A model generated the notes under the pieces. It was not told the DNA's origin. It did not search any database and saw only the letters and a list, made by a program, of their open reading frames with translations. Shown piece by piece: positions 1 to 10,610 of a stretch of DNA of 29,935 nt. Source of the DNA: Chromera velia (taxonomy: Eukaryota > Sar > Chromeraceae). Location of the stretch: positions 1 to 29,935 of the forward strand of contig JAHBMJ010001496.1 in the NCBI GenBank assembly GCA_018398765.1. Direction: 5' to 3'. The translations under genes and the position numbers were made by a program. The stretch's first letter is position 1. Every line of letters starts with the position of its first letter.

Positions 1-270
1 TGTCAACACTCTGTCTGTCAAGTCCAATGGGGTGAATGTACTGTCTTCTGTCCATTCCATGGCACAGATGCGAAGGGAATCTCTACGTCTGACTGCCGGC
101 TTTCTCTCAAAGCTATAGCTGGGTTTTGAGCTTCAGACTGAGTGTTCCTCCTCTTTCAGCGTTCACGCAGCTAGGAAGTGAGTGGAAGGAAAGACTCGGG
201 TAATGTCGGGCTGGGCACAAGTACGAAGAACTCTTAGGTTGGCTTGACACGAAATGACGAGGTCGGTGAT

Positions 271-357
271 TCTGTCGTCCCGGTGTGACGGTCTCGTTAC
301 CTTTTGGCTTTTGTTCTGCCTTCCTGGTGTGACTCTCGTTCCCTCTTCGGCTTTTGA
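271..357. repeat. imperfect tandem duplication, about 43 bp x 2
   Basis: Two adjacent units share GGTGTGAC, TCTCGTT and CGGCTTTTG-like blocks in the same order (about 271-313 and 314-357). The rest of 1-387 shows no convincing gene. Short open frames on the minus strand here simply translate the duplicated unit twice. Confidence 0.5.
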
Positions 358-387
358 GCATGCATGATCGACGTTTATATGCCTTTC

Positions 388-626
388 TGCTGTGCTCTTG
401 GAGGTGTCTTCTCTTTCCTTCTCCTCTCTAAGTTCCCTCGGCTTCATGCGACTTCGATCCTTTTGCATGGGTCGGAGAGAGGGCAAATAATCGGCTCACC
501 CACTCGGCCATGGGTGAGATTGACTGGTTGTGCGATGATCGATGTCTCCTCTTCCTCCTGACGGATGTTCCAGGATCATCTTCTGCCGCTGGATGCAACG
601 TGATGTGATAAGCTGTCTGGATGGAT
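388..626. repeat. segmental duplication, copy A
   Basis: This 239-bp block recurs at 1635-1873 in the same orientation, with a constant offset of 1247 bp and only three mismatches by eye (near 519, at 603 and at 619). Copy A runs directly into a short GGAT microsatellite. Neither copy has a recognisable protein. Copy A's minus-strand frame stays open in copy B, as expected for near-identical DNA. Confidence 0.9.
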
Positions 627-930
627 GGATGGATGGATCCCTCATTCCCTCCCTTTCTCCCTTCCTCCGACGCTCTGACGACTCGATTGCATGTCTTCCA
701 GATGATGGTCCGTTTGATTCGGGGCGCCTTTTTTTGATTGATTGACTTGAGCATGCTTGATAGGCATTCATTCTTGTAGCTCGGTGCGTCGGCTGCATGA
801 GGGGTTCACTGATTCATCTATGTATGAATTGCCAACGGCGACGTGCACACGATCAAAAATTGGGTCTTCTGGTGGCTTGTATCGATGTCCTTTCACGCGT
901 GATGGCTCCAGTTTCGTCGTGTGATACTGA

Positions 931-933
<3 letters not shown>

Positions 934-964
<31 letters not shown>

Positions 965-1018
965 TGTCTGTCTGTGTGTCTGTCTGTCTGTGTTTGTCTG
1001 TCTGTCTGTCTGCCTGTC
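934..1018. repeat. (TG)n/(TCTG)n microsatellite
   Basis: About 28 bp of TG dinucleotides followed by TCTG tetranucleotides with occasional TGTG and TTTG units. The tract ends at a non-repetitive spacer (1019-1073) and resumes as TCTG/TG at 1074. Confidence 0.95.
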
Positions 1019-1051
1019 TGTCCGAAAGAAAGGAAGCGATTCGGAAAAAGT

Positions 1052-1086
1052 GAAGTGAAGAAAAGACAATATAGTCTGTCTGTCTG
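1052..1086 (+). repeat. conserved core inside TCTG array, copy 1
   Basis: The segment contains AAAGACAATATAGTCTG leading straight into (TCTG)n. The same core is found in reverse orientation inside CAGA arrays at 10541-10568 and 16271-16306. Copy 1 and the 16.3-kb copy also share GAAGTGAAG immediately before the core. Confidence 0.75.
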
Positions 1087-1118
1087 TGTGTGTGTGTGTG
1101 TGTGTCTGTGTCTCTGTG

Positions 1119-1191
<73 letters not shown>

Positions 1192-1232
1192 GTTTGAAAC
1201 CGTGTGTGAAACTGTGTGTGAAACTGTGTGTG

Positions 1233-1276
<44 letters not shown>
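1074..1276. repeat. compound microsatellite TCTG/TG/TC/TGTGTGAAAC/TG
   Basis: In order: TCTG units, TG dinucleotides, a TC run (about 1120-1157), TG, then about five decamers of the TGTGTGAAAC type (about 1184-1236), then about 40 bp of TG. Open frames across it are low-complexity artefacts. Confidence 0.95.
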
Positions 1277-1634
1277 CGCTGTAATCGACCTTTTTGTTTC
1301 TCTTCGTGTCAGTCGATCTGTCCGTGAGCCTGCGTGAACACGAGAATGAGCATGCGGGGAGGTGTGGGACCTTGTGCCTCTGTGGGCAACTTGCTTGCTG
1401 TCTGATCGAGGCTTTGTGGTTCCCCGATCCGTGTCGTTGCGTGTTGCAGTGATGAGTATATAAAGGATCGAAGGAGTGAGGGCCCTGGGGTGCGGGATGA
1501 TTAGAAAGGGGGAGAGCAGGCCGTGAAGCGTAAATCCCCTCTGAGCAGGTGTCCTCTTTTGGCCTCTCTGTCTGTGGGTTCTTCGGGCCTCTTTCTGTGT
1601 CCCCCCTCCTTCCCCCTTAATTTCTGTGTCTCTT

Positions 1635-1873
1635 TGCTGTGCTCTTGGAGGTGTCTTCTCTTTCCTTCTCCTCTCTAAGTTCCCTCGGCTTCATGCGACT
1701 TCGATCCTTTTGCATGGGTCGGAGAGAGGGCAAATAATCGGCTCACCCACTCGGCCATGGGTGAGATTGACTGGATGTGCGATGATCGATGTCTCCTCTT
1801 CCTCCTGACGGATGTTCCAGGATCATCTTCTGCCGCTGGATGCAACGTGGTGTGATAAGCTGTCTTGATGGAT
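1635..1873. repeat. segmental duplication, copy B
   Basis: Second copy of the 388-626 block. The homology stops at 1873, where copy A continues into a GGAT microsatellite and copy B into unique sequence. The 761 bp between 874 and 1634 hold microsatellites and unrecognised sequence with no supported gene. Confidence 0.9.
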
Positions 1874-1923
1874 ACGTTCAAATAGCTTTGCATATCATCC
1901 TCCGCAGTTGGCCCGAGCCTAAG

Positions 1924-1951
1924 TAGTGGCTCACCGGCTTTAACTGCCTCA
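1924..1951 (+). repeat. dispersed repeat segment (GTGGCTCACCGGC type), copy 1
   Basis: 28 bp containing GTGGCTCACCGGCTTTAAC is repeated with one mismatch at 13279-13306 in the same orientation. Both copies are followed by AATTCAATT-rich DNA, so they probably mark the edge of a dispersed element. No coding potential is visible. Confidence 0.7.
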
Positions 1952-2263
1952 ATTCAATTGAATTCAGCTATAGGCGACGCATATGCACTGATTAAAAAAA
2001 AATGTTGAAAGATCTATAATCTATTGATTGATTGCAATGATTGGTTGATTCAGTGATTGATTCATTTGTGTATTCTTATTATTATCATATACTTAAAAAA
2101 TAATAAGATGATTAGTGATTAGGGATTAGTGGTGCCCCTAGATCAAAGATTGCATGAAGCTGAAATCCCATAACGCTACTAGTAAACCAATCTATGCGAG
2201 TTATAATTTATAATTACTAGCTAAGACATTTATTTAAACTTTAAAAGAATTTAGTTAGGATAG

Positions 2264-2435
2264 GATTAGGATAGGATTAATGTCTGGAGGATTGGCCTCC
2301 TGCCCCAATGCCGAGCGCTCGACGTGCGGCGTCCAGGAAAAGCACATACACGCGTCAGACCTTCCTGGCCCGCCCGCACAGGCCAAAAAGACCTGTGCCG
2401 TAAACTGTTTACGTGATAATCAATCAATTACTATC
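2264..2435 (+). mobile_element. transposable element 3' tail-like segment
   Basis: A TAGGATAGGATT repeat is followed by a GC-rich stretch beginning TCTGGAGGATTGGCCTCC and ending near GATAATCAATCAATTA. The TCTGGAGGATTGGC block recurs in reverse orientation at about 13472-13496. The terminal ATCA units match the (ATCA)n tail of the retrotransposon copy ending near 27297. I infer a non-LTR element 3' end, but no coding sequence is attached. Confidence 0.4.
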
Positions 2436-2702
2436 AATTGCATGTGAAAGACTGCAATCAATCAACTCTGACTGACGATGCTGCGGCCCACCGATCGACC
2501 CGGCGGAGCTCAAACAGGCTTCAAACGGAGGCATCTCAAAACAAACGGTCGATCGATTAGAGGCTAATCTCATTACTTCCCAGTCACTCAACCCTTTGGT
2601 TTCTCCCTCTTCTTTTGCTTGCTTCATTTGCTGCCATGTTGCTGAATACTCTGCCTGTCTTTTGTTTCTTTCCTTTTCATTTGACCAAAGGATTTGGTGG
2701 GC

Positions 2703-4559
2703 TTAGTCCAGCTGGATGCTTGATACATCTTGCAGGTTGTATACATTTCTCTTGCGGCATTCCTTTACGGCAGCTCGTTTTGTGACAACATCCTTCAAAA
2801 ACTTGTCGACGCTTCCATCTGTCTCACTTAAAAAAAAAGAAAACAAGGCAAGCCTTTCTGTCTTTCTGTTTGTCCCCTCTCCCTATTTTGGCTTTCCTGC
2901 TGCTCTTTCCCCCCTCCCTTCATTCCATATGTCTGAAAAAGCCTGCAAGCAAACAGCCCTCTCGGCATCATACAAGGGACACTCGGTCAGAACGTGCACT
3001 TCGTCTTCATCCACCTGGATACCAAGAAGATCAGAGCAAACAATGCATTTTCTGTCATGCAGCGGGGTCCCCCTCCCTCCATCAAGAGAGAATTTCCCCT
3101 TATTGACCTCAAGGCTCCTCTCTCTCACCCTGAATGCTGCTCTTCTTCTGTGGACTGACCAGGGTGCAACCTTTCTATAGCATACAGGGGTCTGCCCAAT
3201 GCTTTCTCTCTCAATTGAGAGACCGTTTTCTCTGTTTCTTTCATCTGTCTGTTTGCTCTGTAGCCACAAGTTCAAGTGGTTTCCGTTTGATATTACAGTG
3301 TGAATCGGATGCATCAGTGATCTTTCTTGCAATTCTTTTCTCTTGTTTTCTTTTCTCTTTTGCATTGCGCTCTCTATTCTTTCCACAAAGACTTCGTTCT
3401 TTCTTTTTGCTACCGATTCTCTCTGTAGTGCGCTAACCCATCTTACTATCTGGTCTCTCTGTTCAAATGCCGGCTGTCTTCCTGCTGCTTCTGGCTCTTT
3501 CCTGCTACAAAAAAGGTTGCTTCGTCTGTGTGGAAAAAGAGTTTGAGCACATTTTTTCAGATGAGGAAAAAAGTGAAAAGGATGTTCAACTTGTCTTCCC
3601 CCCTAAGGCTTCAAATCACTGTCTACCCCCTCCTGAATTGACTTGGCAAGCGCATGGCCTGTTGGTGTATTTCTTGCTTTCTTCTGAATCAGAACTTTTT
3701 ATGCCCACAACAGCATTCTCTAAGCTACAACTAAGTCAATGGGGAGCAAGCCTGCCTCCAAAAAGGTTGTGTGTATGCTTTCTTTCTCTCTCAACTGGAA
3801 AACCCATCGAATGAACCTCCTCTGCAATCGATCGAAGTCTGCCAAAGACTCCTGCGAATGTGAATGCACTTCACAGCCATACAGCCATACGGCACACACT
3901 GTCTGTTTGAACCAATGGAAGCAAGTGTCTGGGGGAATCTCTCCTGCTGATGTGATCTTACTTTTTAATGTAAAAAAAAGTCTTTCTGCTTTCACTGTTC
4001 TTTCTCTCATCATTGCATCTACTGAGCAATCTTCTGTCAACAACAAACCAAGATATGGGTATTCCTTTGCCTGCTCTAACTCTTTCCCTCCCATAACAAA
4101 AGATTCCTTTCTTCCCCTTTCCCTTTCTGACCGGCAGAACTTGACGAACCTTGATTTGTCTGACAAAAGAAGTCTGAGGGGCTCTACGTATTCCTCGAGA
4201 GCTCTCAGCAATCTTTCTATCTCCCTTGCCTCCGCTGACTTCAGGTAGGTGTCGTCTGCGAAGAGGCCGACGGGGAAGTCTTCCTCCGACCCGTCTGCGT
4301 CTCTCTGGAGCTATGGCCCCCTCCCTGTCAGCCTTGCTCTCTTCTTGATCTCTTCTGGCATGTCGTTAATATATGCAGAAAACAAAGAAGGACCGGCCGG
4401 CCCGCCTTGCTTTAACCCCTTACTTTCTTTGAACCACTAGTCTGTTCCCCTCACCTTTGCCCTGATGTTCTGGAGAGATGCGGTCACCCACTTGATGGTC
4501 TCTTCTGACACTCCATGCTTTCTCAGTTGAACTTCCATCATCCGATGACTCGCTTCATA
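2703..4559 (-). pseudogene. 5'-truncated non-LTR retrotransposon (LINE-type) RT fragment
   Basis: Read on the minus strand from 4559, the first residues (YEASHRMMEVQLRKHG) correspond to the end of reverse transcriptase motif A. Motif B follows (KGLKQGGPAGPSLF), then the catalytic box FADD (4262-4251, equivalent to YxDD), then a thumb/connection region with YLGLLL and WLYGCEV. Further on is a C-terminal knuckle, CIVC plus EVHVLTEC, of the type found downstream of RT in LINE proteins. Two in-frame TAG codons lie at 4439-4437 and 4313-4311. Frames change between about 3720 and 3386 and again near 2880, so the copy is dead. The 5' end stops abruptly at 4559 next to AT-rich DNA, typical of incomplete reverse transcription. 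The frame ends in TAA at 2705-2703. The copy at 26440-27297 is the same family: knuckle and downstream VDxFL segments align. Confidence 0.88.
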
Positions 4560-4686
4560 GTTTTAGTAACTTAAAAAGTAATTTAAGCGAATTCAAAACT
4601 TTAAAAAACTATCTGTGGGGATGGATCGTTCATACTAGCGTTCGTATGACTTTCTGTTTCGTCTGTCTACTAGTCTGTCTATAAGA

Positions 4687-4760
4687 TACAATAGGATAGC
4701 CTGGATAGGATTTTATGTTCCGGGAATCCCTGCGGTCCTAGCCATGGTCTACTGCCAAAT
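4687..4760 (+). repeat. dispersed repeat segment (TTATGTTCCGGG type), copy 1
   Basis: GGATAGGAT is followed by TTATGTTCCGGG, CTGCGGTCC and ACTGCC. The same blocks in the same order occur at about 13806-13882. It lies 130 bp beyond the truncated RT fragment and may be part of an element into which, or next to which, that copy inserted. Confidence 0.6.
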
Positions 4761-5743
4761 ATCGGTTTGCACCGATGTGATTTTGCTTGATCTCTCCAGT
4801 GATCGAGGGAGAGAGCGTCAGGCCTCTACGAGCCCGCCAGGGATATCCTGGCCGTCAATCAAGTTTGTGTTTCTTCTCATAAAGAAGTCGTTCAATGGCT
4901 CGGACTTTAGAACTTTAAACGTCGATCGATTAGTACTATTGATTCGCGGTACGGATTCGGTAGCATGTGTTGTCAAGAATGCATGCTCTTCTCAAAGTTA
5001 CCCTTCCTTTCACCTTCCTCTTTCACACTTTTTATACGATGCAGCAAGACAATGTACTGAGACACCCCTCACTGAAAATCATTGCGGCTGTAGAATGATA
5101 CACTGTGCATTCTCTAGAGCTCTTCTAGACTTGCATTGGAGAGGTGACCTTTGTTCATAACTTAAAATGAATATATAATCATTGATCAAATAATTAAAAA
5201 ATCTAGTAAAAAAATATACTTAATTTGAATATAAATTTAAATGGTCTCGAGCAGTCTCGAGCTGACGGCTGGCCCGGCCCAGTGATCAATTAAGTTTTTT
5301 AACTGATTTTTTTTGTTTGCTAGCACTGGTGCATGGTAACAGAAAATACATATGTGTATATTATGCCTATTAGTATTACGCATAGTGCATCGACCAACTA
5401 ATTAATATCCACGAACTTGAAAGATAATATTTAGAAGTATAGAGTAAGATCTAATACCTGTCTGCAGTTCACTCTTTTCTGTTCGTATTTTGGAATCGCG
5501 TCTGAACTGAATATTTTTGAGAAAAATTAATCCTGTGAGAGAGGCAACCGATTGAACAAATGCATTTCAGATCGCCGCCAGTCTTCCACCTTCAGTATGG
5601 TGCCATATAATGGTGATGTTTCTCTTTGGATGTATTCGGGTCGGATTCGTCTCTGTTGTTTTCATTCTCTGCCAGAAGTGCCCCCAATTCTTATCTTATA
5701 CACCTTCTGCCCGCTTGTGTGAGCTGGCAATCGCCCGTTGTGC
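4761..5743. other. gene-poor stretch, no supported gene
   Basis: One 138-codon open frame on the plus strand (4744-5160) has no recognisable motif, signal or repeat and I do not call it a gene. From 5160 to about 5600 the DNA is AT-rich and non-coding. The last roughly 150 bp form the 3' flank of the minus-strand gene ending at 5744. Confidence 0.5.
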
Positions 5744-6691
5744 TTATTGCGTGTCCTCATCCCCACTGAGGGCCTCGATTGAGTCTGCGAAGTATTTGGG
5801 TGGGTAGTTTGTGGGGTCCGCGTTGATGTCCTCTATTGCCTGTGCAAAGATGGCGGGCATCTTCTCTTCGAGCACGTGAGCGTGGAGTCGTGAGAGGTCC
5901 ACCTTTGACGCCCCACTCATGTAGGATGCAACATCGTCTCCTGGATAGGCCTCACCGGTTGTTGGCTGTGCGGGGTTTCTGCTCCTGTAAGTCTGCACAT
6001 AGTCTTGCTGTGCCCTCAGATAGTCTCGCTTCTGCTCTGCATACTCTTTGTAGTGGGTCCACCTGCACGGACAGAGAGGATAAGGAGAAGAGGAATTCAG
6101 GGGGAGACTGGGAAACAGAAAGGAATGAACATTCAAGAGGAGACGCGCGTGCCCATTCTTGTGTATGCAGTCAAGTCGGAAAGTGCTCTTCGACAAGCAC
6201 AAAAGGGAGACATCTTGGAAGGAAAAGTGACCAGAAGGCTGCGCTTGACAGTCGCACAGATGAAGGTACACAGTTCTCCTCGACACCACACTCCATCGAC
6301 CAAGCGCACTCCCTGCACTTTATTCGTTCCTGCCCTGTCCCTTTTGTGCCCCCCTTCCCCCCCTGCCAACAAACTAGTTTCCACCAGCTTTTCATTTTGC
6401 CCCCACGGTCTGACCTGTCCTTTGCATCTGCCAGGACCTGTGCTCGAGGGTCAGAGGGGTCCAGAGACCCCCACTCAGTGTCTGCTTGACTGAGCTCTTG
6501 CAGCTTTGCATTTGCCTGCGCGGCCTTCTGATCGTATTGGTCGATCTCCTTCGCGATCTCCACCGAGTCGAGAGCCAGAGAACGGCTGTAGGAGACAATG
6601 GGATCCTCTCCGGGTCCTGGGGCCAGGACTCTCTCTGAGGCTGTGGCGACTCTGGACTCCATCTCGGCGGCCTTGCTCTTGTACTGCACGG

Positions 6692-6746
<55 letters not shown>

Positions 6747-6929
6747 GGAGGGAGGGAGGGAGAGGATGGGAGAGAGAACGTCGAATCGAAAAAAAAGATT
6801 GATCGAGTCGTTATTGTTTTTTCATGACTGACAGATCGGTAGATCAATGAGAGTTCCTTTTTCTTCCCATCTGTACTTGATGCTTGGAACAAAGAGGAGA
6901 ACAAAAAAGGAAATGAGCGTAAATTTCGT

Positions 6930-6965
<36 letters not shown>

Positions 6966-8598
6966 TCGTGCATTCATTCAGGAATTCGTCACACTTTCAC
7001 ACAAAAGAACGTGTGCGTGGATGCGGCTGCTTGTTTGATTTCTACCACCTGGTTTGCTGACCTGTTCAAGAGAGTCCTTGAAGGACTCGTCCGTGAGAAT
7101 CTGCTCTCTGCCTGGGCAGAGCGTCTGGAGGGAGGGGTTCGTTGGCTTGCAGCACGCGAGCTCGACCAGTTGAGAGTGATCAGCTACCTTATCGGAGACG
7201 CCTCCGTTGGGGTTCATCGCCTTCTGCAGGGATCAACTCATGGGTGGATGGATGGATGGATGGATGGATGGAGGGATGGATGGATGGATGGATGGATGCA
7301 TGGATGGATGCATGGATGGATGCATGAATGGATGCATGGATGGATGGATGGATGGATGCATGGATGGATGCATGGATGGATGGATGGATGGATAGGGGGA
7401 GGGATGGATGGATGGATGGATGGGTGGGTGGATGGGTGGATGGATGGATGAATGGATGGAGGGAAAGAGTATCTCGATGAATGCTTGCTTTGTGAACGAA
7501 CAAGGTATTTGAATGATTCATGATCGTGATGGCTGCATGGTTACAGAAATCGGTGAGTTCGGCGGTGTCTGTAGAAATGACCAGGAACGATTTAGTCTAG
7601 CAACAGCCTGCGAAGTGCACCATAGAGAAGAAGCATAAGAAGGAGAAGACAAAAAAGAAAAAGAAGCGAGCTAGACGAACTCCCAGAAAGGAAAAGAGGA
7701 AGAAAGAGAAACAGATAGATGAAGTCATACTGAGGAGGTGAGGATATGCAAAAAGCACGAGAGAACGACAGACAAAGAAAAGAAAGCGAACAAACCAACC
7801 AGCCACCGAAGGTAGTCACTCATCGAAGCCTTCAGAGCTCTCTTGTTTTCCTCCAGACGATTCTTCTCCACAGCCTGCATGTATAAAGCATACGATTGTT
7901 CCTTTTAGAAGGCAATCAGAGCATCTTGAGAGAACACCGTTGGCCCATCAACAAGATGGAACGCAACATTGGAGACACCATTGCACAGAAGAAGGGAAGG
8001 CGAAGGGGACAGAGGGAGGAATGGAGGACGGCAGAGAGAGACAAGAAGGGACGAAATGACTCAAGCAATCAAGGAAGGGAAGAGGAAAAGTGAAGGCGAA
8101 TTGAGGTCAAACGAAGGCAAAGAGAGAAGGACGACTCGCTGCTTGGAGGGACGCTTCTTTGGCCGAGAGGGTCAGCTTTGATCAGGGTTTTCGTTTCGCG
8201 GAACTCATTTCAAATGGCATTAAGTCCATGCTATGCTTGGCTGACAATGAGGAGGTCAAGGTATTGAAGGATCCGGTTTTCGTTGTCCTGCAGGGTGACC
8301 AGGTGCGAGAGAATGAATGCTGTGTCACAAGCTTGTGCTGAAGGAAGACACGCTGGTCAGTGACTGAGTGGCAAGATACTAGAACAGATATGACAAAACG
8401 GGTGTGCATGCCAAACCGAGGAAAAGCAACTGACACGTATTCCTTCGTCTGCCGATGCACGACAAAAATGCATATCGATCGTGGAGTGACAATCAATGCA
8501 AAGACTTATGAATGCCAAGAGGGCGGTCGGAGAGACAGAAGAAATGAAAGGAGAAAGAAAGAAAGAAAGAAAGAAAGAAAAAACGAAAGAAAAAACGA

Positions 8599-8629
<31 letters not shown>

Positions 8630-8657
8630 GAAGGAAGGAAGGAAGGAAGGAAGGAAA

Positions 8658-8689
<32 letters not shown>

Positions 8690-8863
8690 GAAGGAAGGAA
8701 GGAAGAAAGAAAGAAAGAAAAAAAGAAAGAAAGAAAAAAAGAAAGAAAGAAAGAAAAAAAGGAAAGAAAAAGAAAAAAAGAAAGAAAGAAAGAAAAAAAG
8801 GAAAGAAAAAGAAAAAAAGAAAGAAAGAAAGAAAGAAAGAAAAAAAGGAAAGAAAAAGAAAAA

Positions 8864-8894
<31 letters not shown>

Positions 8895-8943
8895 GAAGGA
8901 AAGAACAAGAAAAAAAGAAAGAAAGAAAGAAAGAAAGAAAGAC

Positions 8944-8978
<35 letters not shown>

Positions 8979-9001
8979 AAAAAAGGAAAGAAAAAGAAAA
9001 A

Positions 9002-9033
<32 letters not shown>

Positions 9034-9245
9034 AAAAAAGGAAAGAAAAAGAAAAAAAGAAAGAAAGAAAGAAAGAAAGAAAGGAAGGAAGGAAGGAAGG
9101 AAGGAAGGAAAAAAGAAAGAAAGAAAAAAAGAAAGAAAGAAAGAAAAAAAGGAAAGAAAAAGAAAAAAAGAAAGAAAGAAAGAAAAAAAGGAAAGAAAAA
9201 GAAAAAAAGAAAGAAAGAAAGAAAGAAAGGAAAGAAAAAGAAAAA

Positions 9246-9309
<64 letters not shown>

Positions 9310-10173
9310 CAAGGAAGATGACGAACATCGAAATTATCATTGAAGTTGTCCAGATCTTCCTGGAGCATTTCGTTCTCCTGGTGGACTGCTGCGTAGAGGA
9401 CTCGGCAGTTCTGCGAGGGGCATCAAGTGGACAGAAGGGATACATGCGCATGTTCACACACAGGCACACACAGAAGTAGGGGGTAGGCAGATGGCATGAC
9501 GACAAGAAGATTGAGAGAACAAAGGGCAGGAGGACGAGCGAGTATGAAAGAGAGAGAGGCAGAGAGCAACAAAGTGAAGGAGAGAGAAAAAGCCCGAGAC
9601 AAGAAGAGCTGCCAAACGTCGACGAAAAAGGGCCGCTTTCGTCGTCCAGACCCTCAACAAGTATGAAAACGGCTCAAGAAAAACACACCACAGCAGAAGC
9701 GGTTGTGTAAAAGAAATCCGAGGGAATGAAGCCCATTTGACATAATCAAATAAATGCGACGGACCTTTCCTTTGCCGTCAATCTTCTCGCTCACTCTTCC
9801 GTGTGCGGCAAAGAGCTGTCCGATTTGGTTCTGAAAGCTCAGGATGGCATCATCGAAGTACTCCCTGAACTCTTGCATATCGTCGTCCTGCTCAAATTAA
9901 GAGGAGGAGGACAATGCAGACCGAGTGGACATTTTCTTCTCGTGCATGTACATTTCTGCTACAAGTTCTCTTGATGCGATTGAAATAGGCATGAGCAGAG
10001 AAAGAAGACATGCAAGCATGGAGCTGCGCTCGCGCCCACCACCTTCGCATCTACATTCACACACACACATAGACACACACACATAGACACAAATACATAC
10101 ACACACACACACACACACACAATCACACACAATCACACACAATCACACACAATCACACAGATATACACAATCA

Positions 10174-10217
<44 letters not shown>

Positions 10218-10574
10218 AGGGAGAGAGAGACTGATTGGCTGATAGGTCTGCAGGGAGACGGTCCAACTGAAAGAGCAATGAAGACATCATAAGGACAGAG
10301 ACACAGACAGGCAAGCGACCCCGCAAGAAAAGAAAACACGGGCAGATGAGCATGCAAAGATGGGTCGACGGGGAGCTATGCAAGGCGGGTGCATTGGCCA
10401 TTGAGAAGAAATGTGGGCAGGCAGGTGGACTGTGCTGGAGAACCTGACAGGGGGAGGAGCTCAGACATGTTGACAAGCAATCAGACACACAGAGAGTTCG
10501 GCAGTCGCGCAGCCACTGCCAGGCAGGCAGGCAAATAGACAGACTATATCGTCGTTTCTTTAACTGACTAACTA

Positions 10575-10610
<36 letters not shown>

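Noticed and set aside
797-1327. 176-codon open frame, plus strand
   Set aside because: More than half is Cys/Val/Ser/Leu from TG, TC and TCTG repeats, with no unique domain.
1457-1466. TATATAAAGG as a core promoter
   Set aside because: It resembles a TATA box, but no plausible gene starts downstream within the expected distance.
4744-5160. 138-codon plus-strand ORF
   Set aside because: No motif, no repeat conservation and no splice context. The length is possible by chance, so it is mentioned only as part of the spacer.
7189-7521. Ile/His/Pro/Ser repeat protein from the GGAT array
   Set aside because: It is intronic microsatellite. The overlapping minus-strand exon 7 (7223-7062) is in a different frame and has proper splice sites.
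8357-9505. Very long open frames on both strands across the GAAA/TTTC array
   Set aside because: A pure purine or pyrimidine tetranucleotide repeat rarely contains stops. The translations are only Lys/Arg/Glu or Phe/Ser/Leu runs, and the tract lies in a predicted intron.
9900-9985. Extra minus-strand exon ([16 protein letters not shown]) in the nine-exon gene
   Set aside because: It would require a 34-nt intron and its phase does not fit the following exon. Omitting it gives consistent phases.
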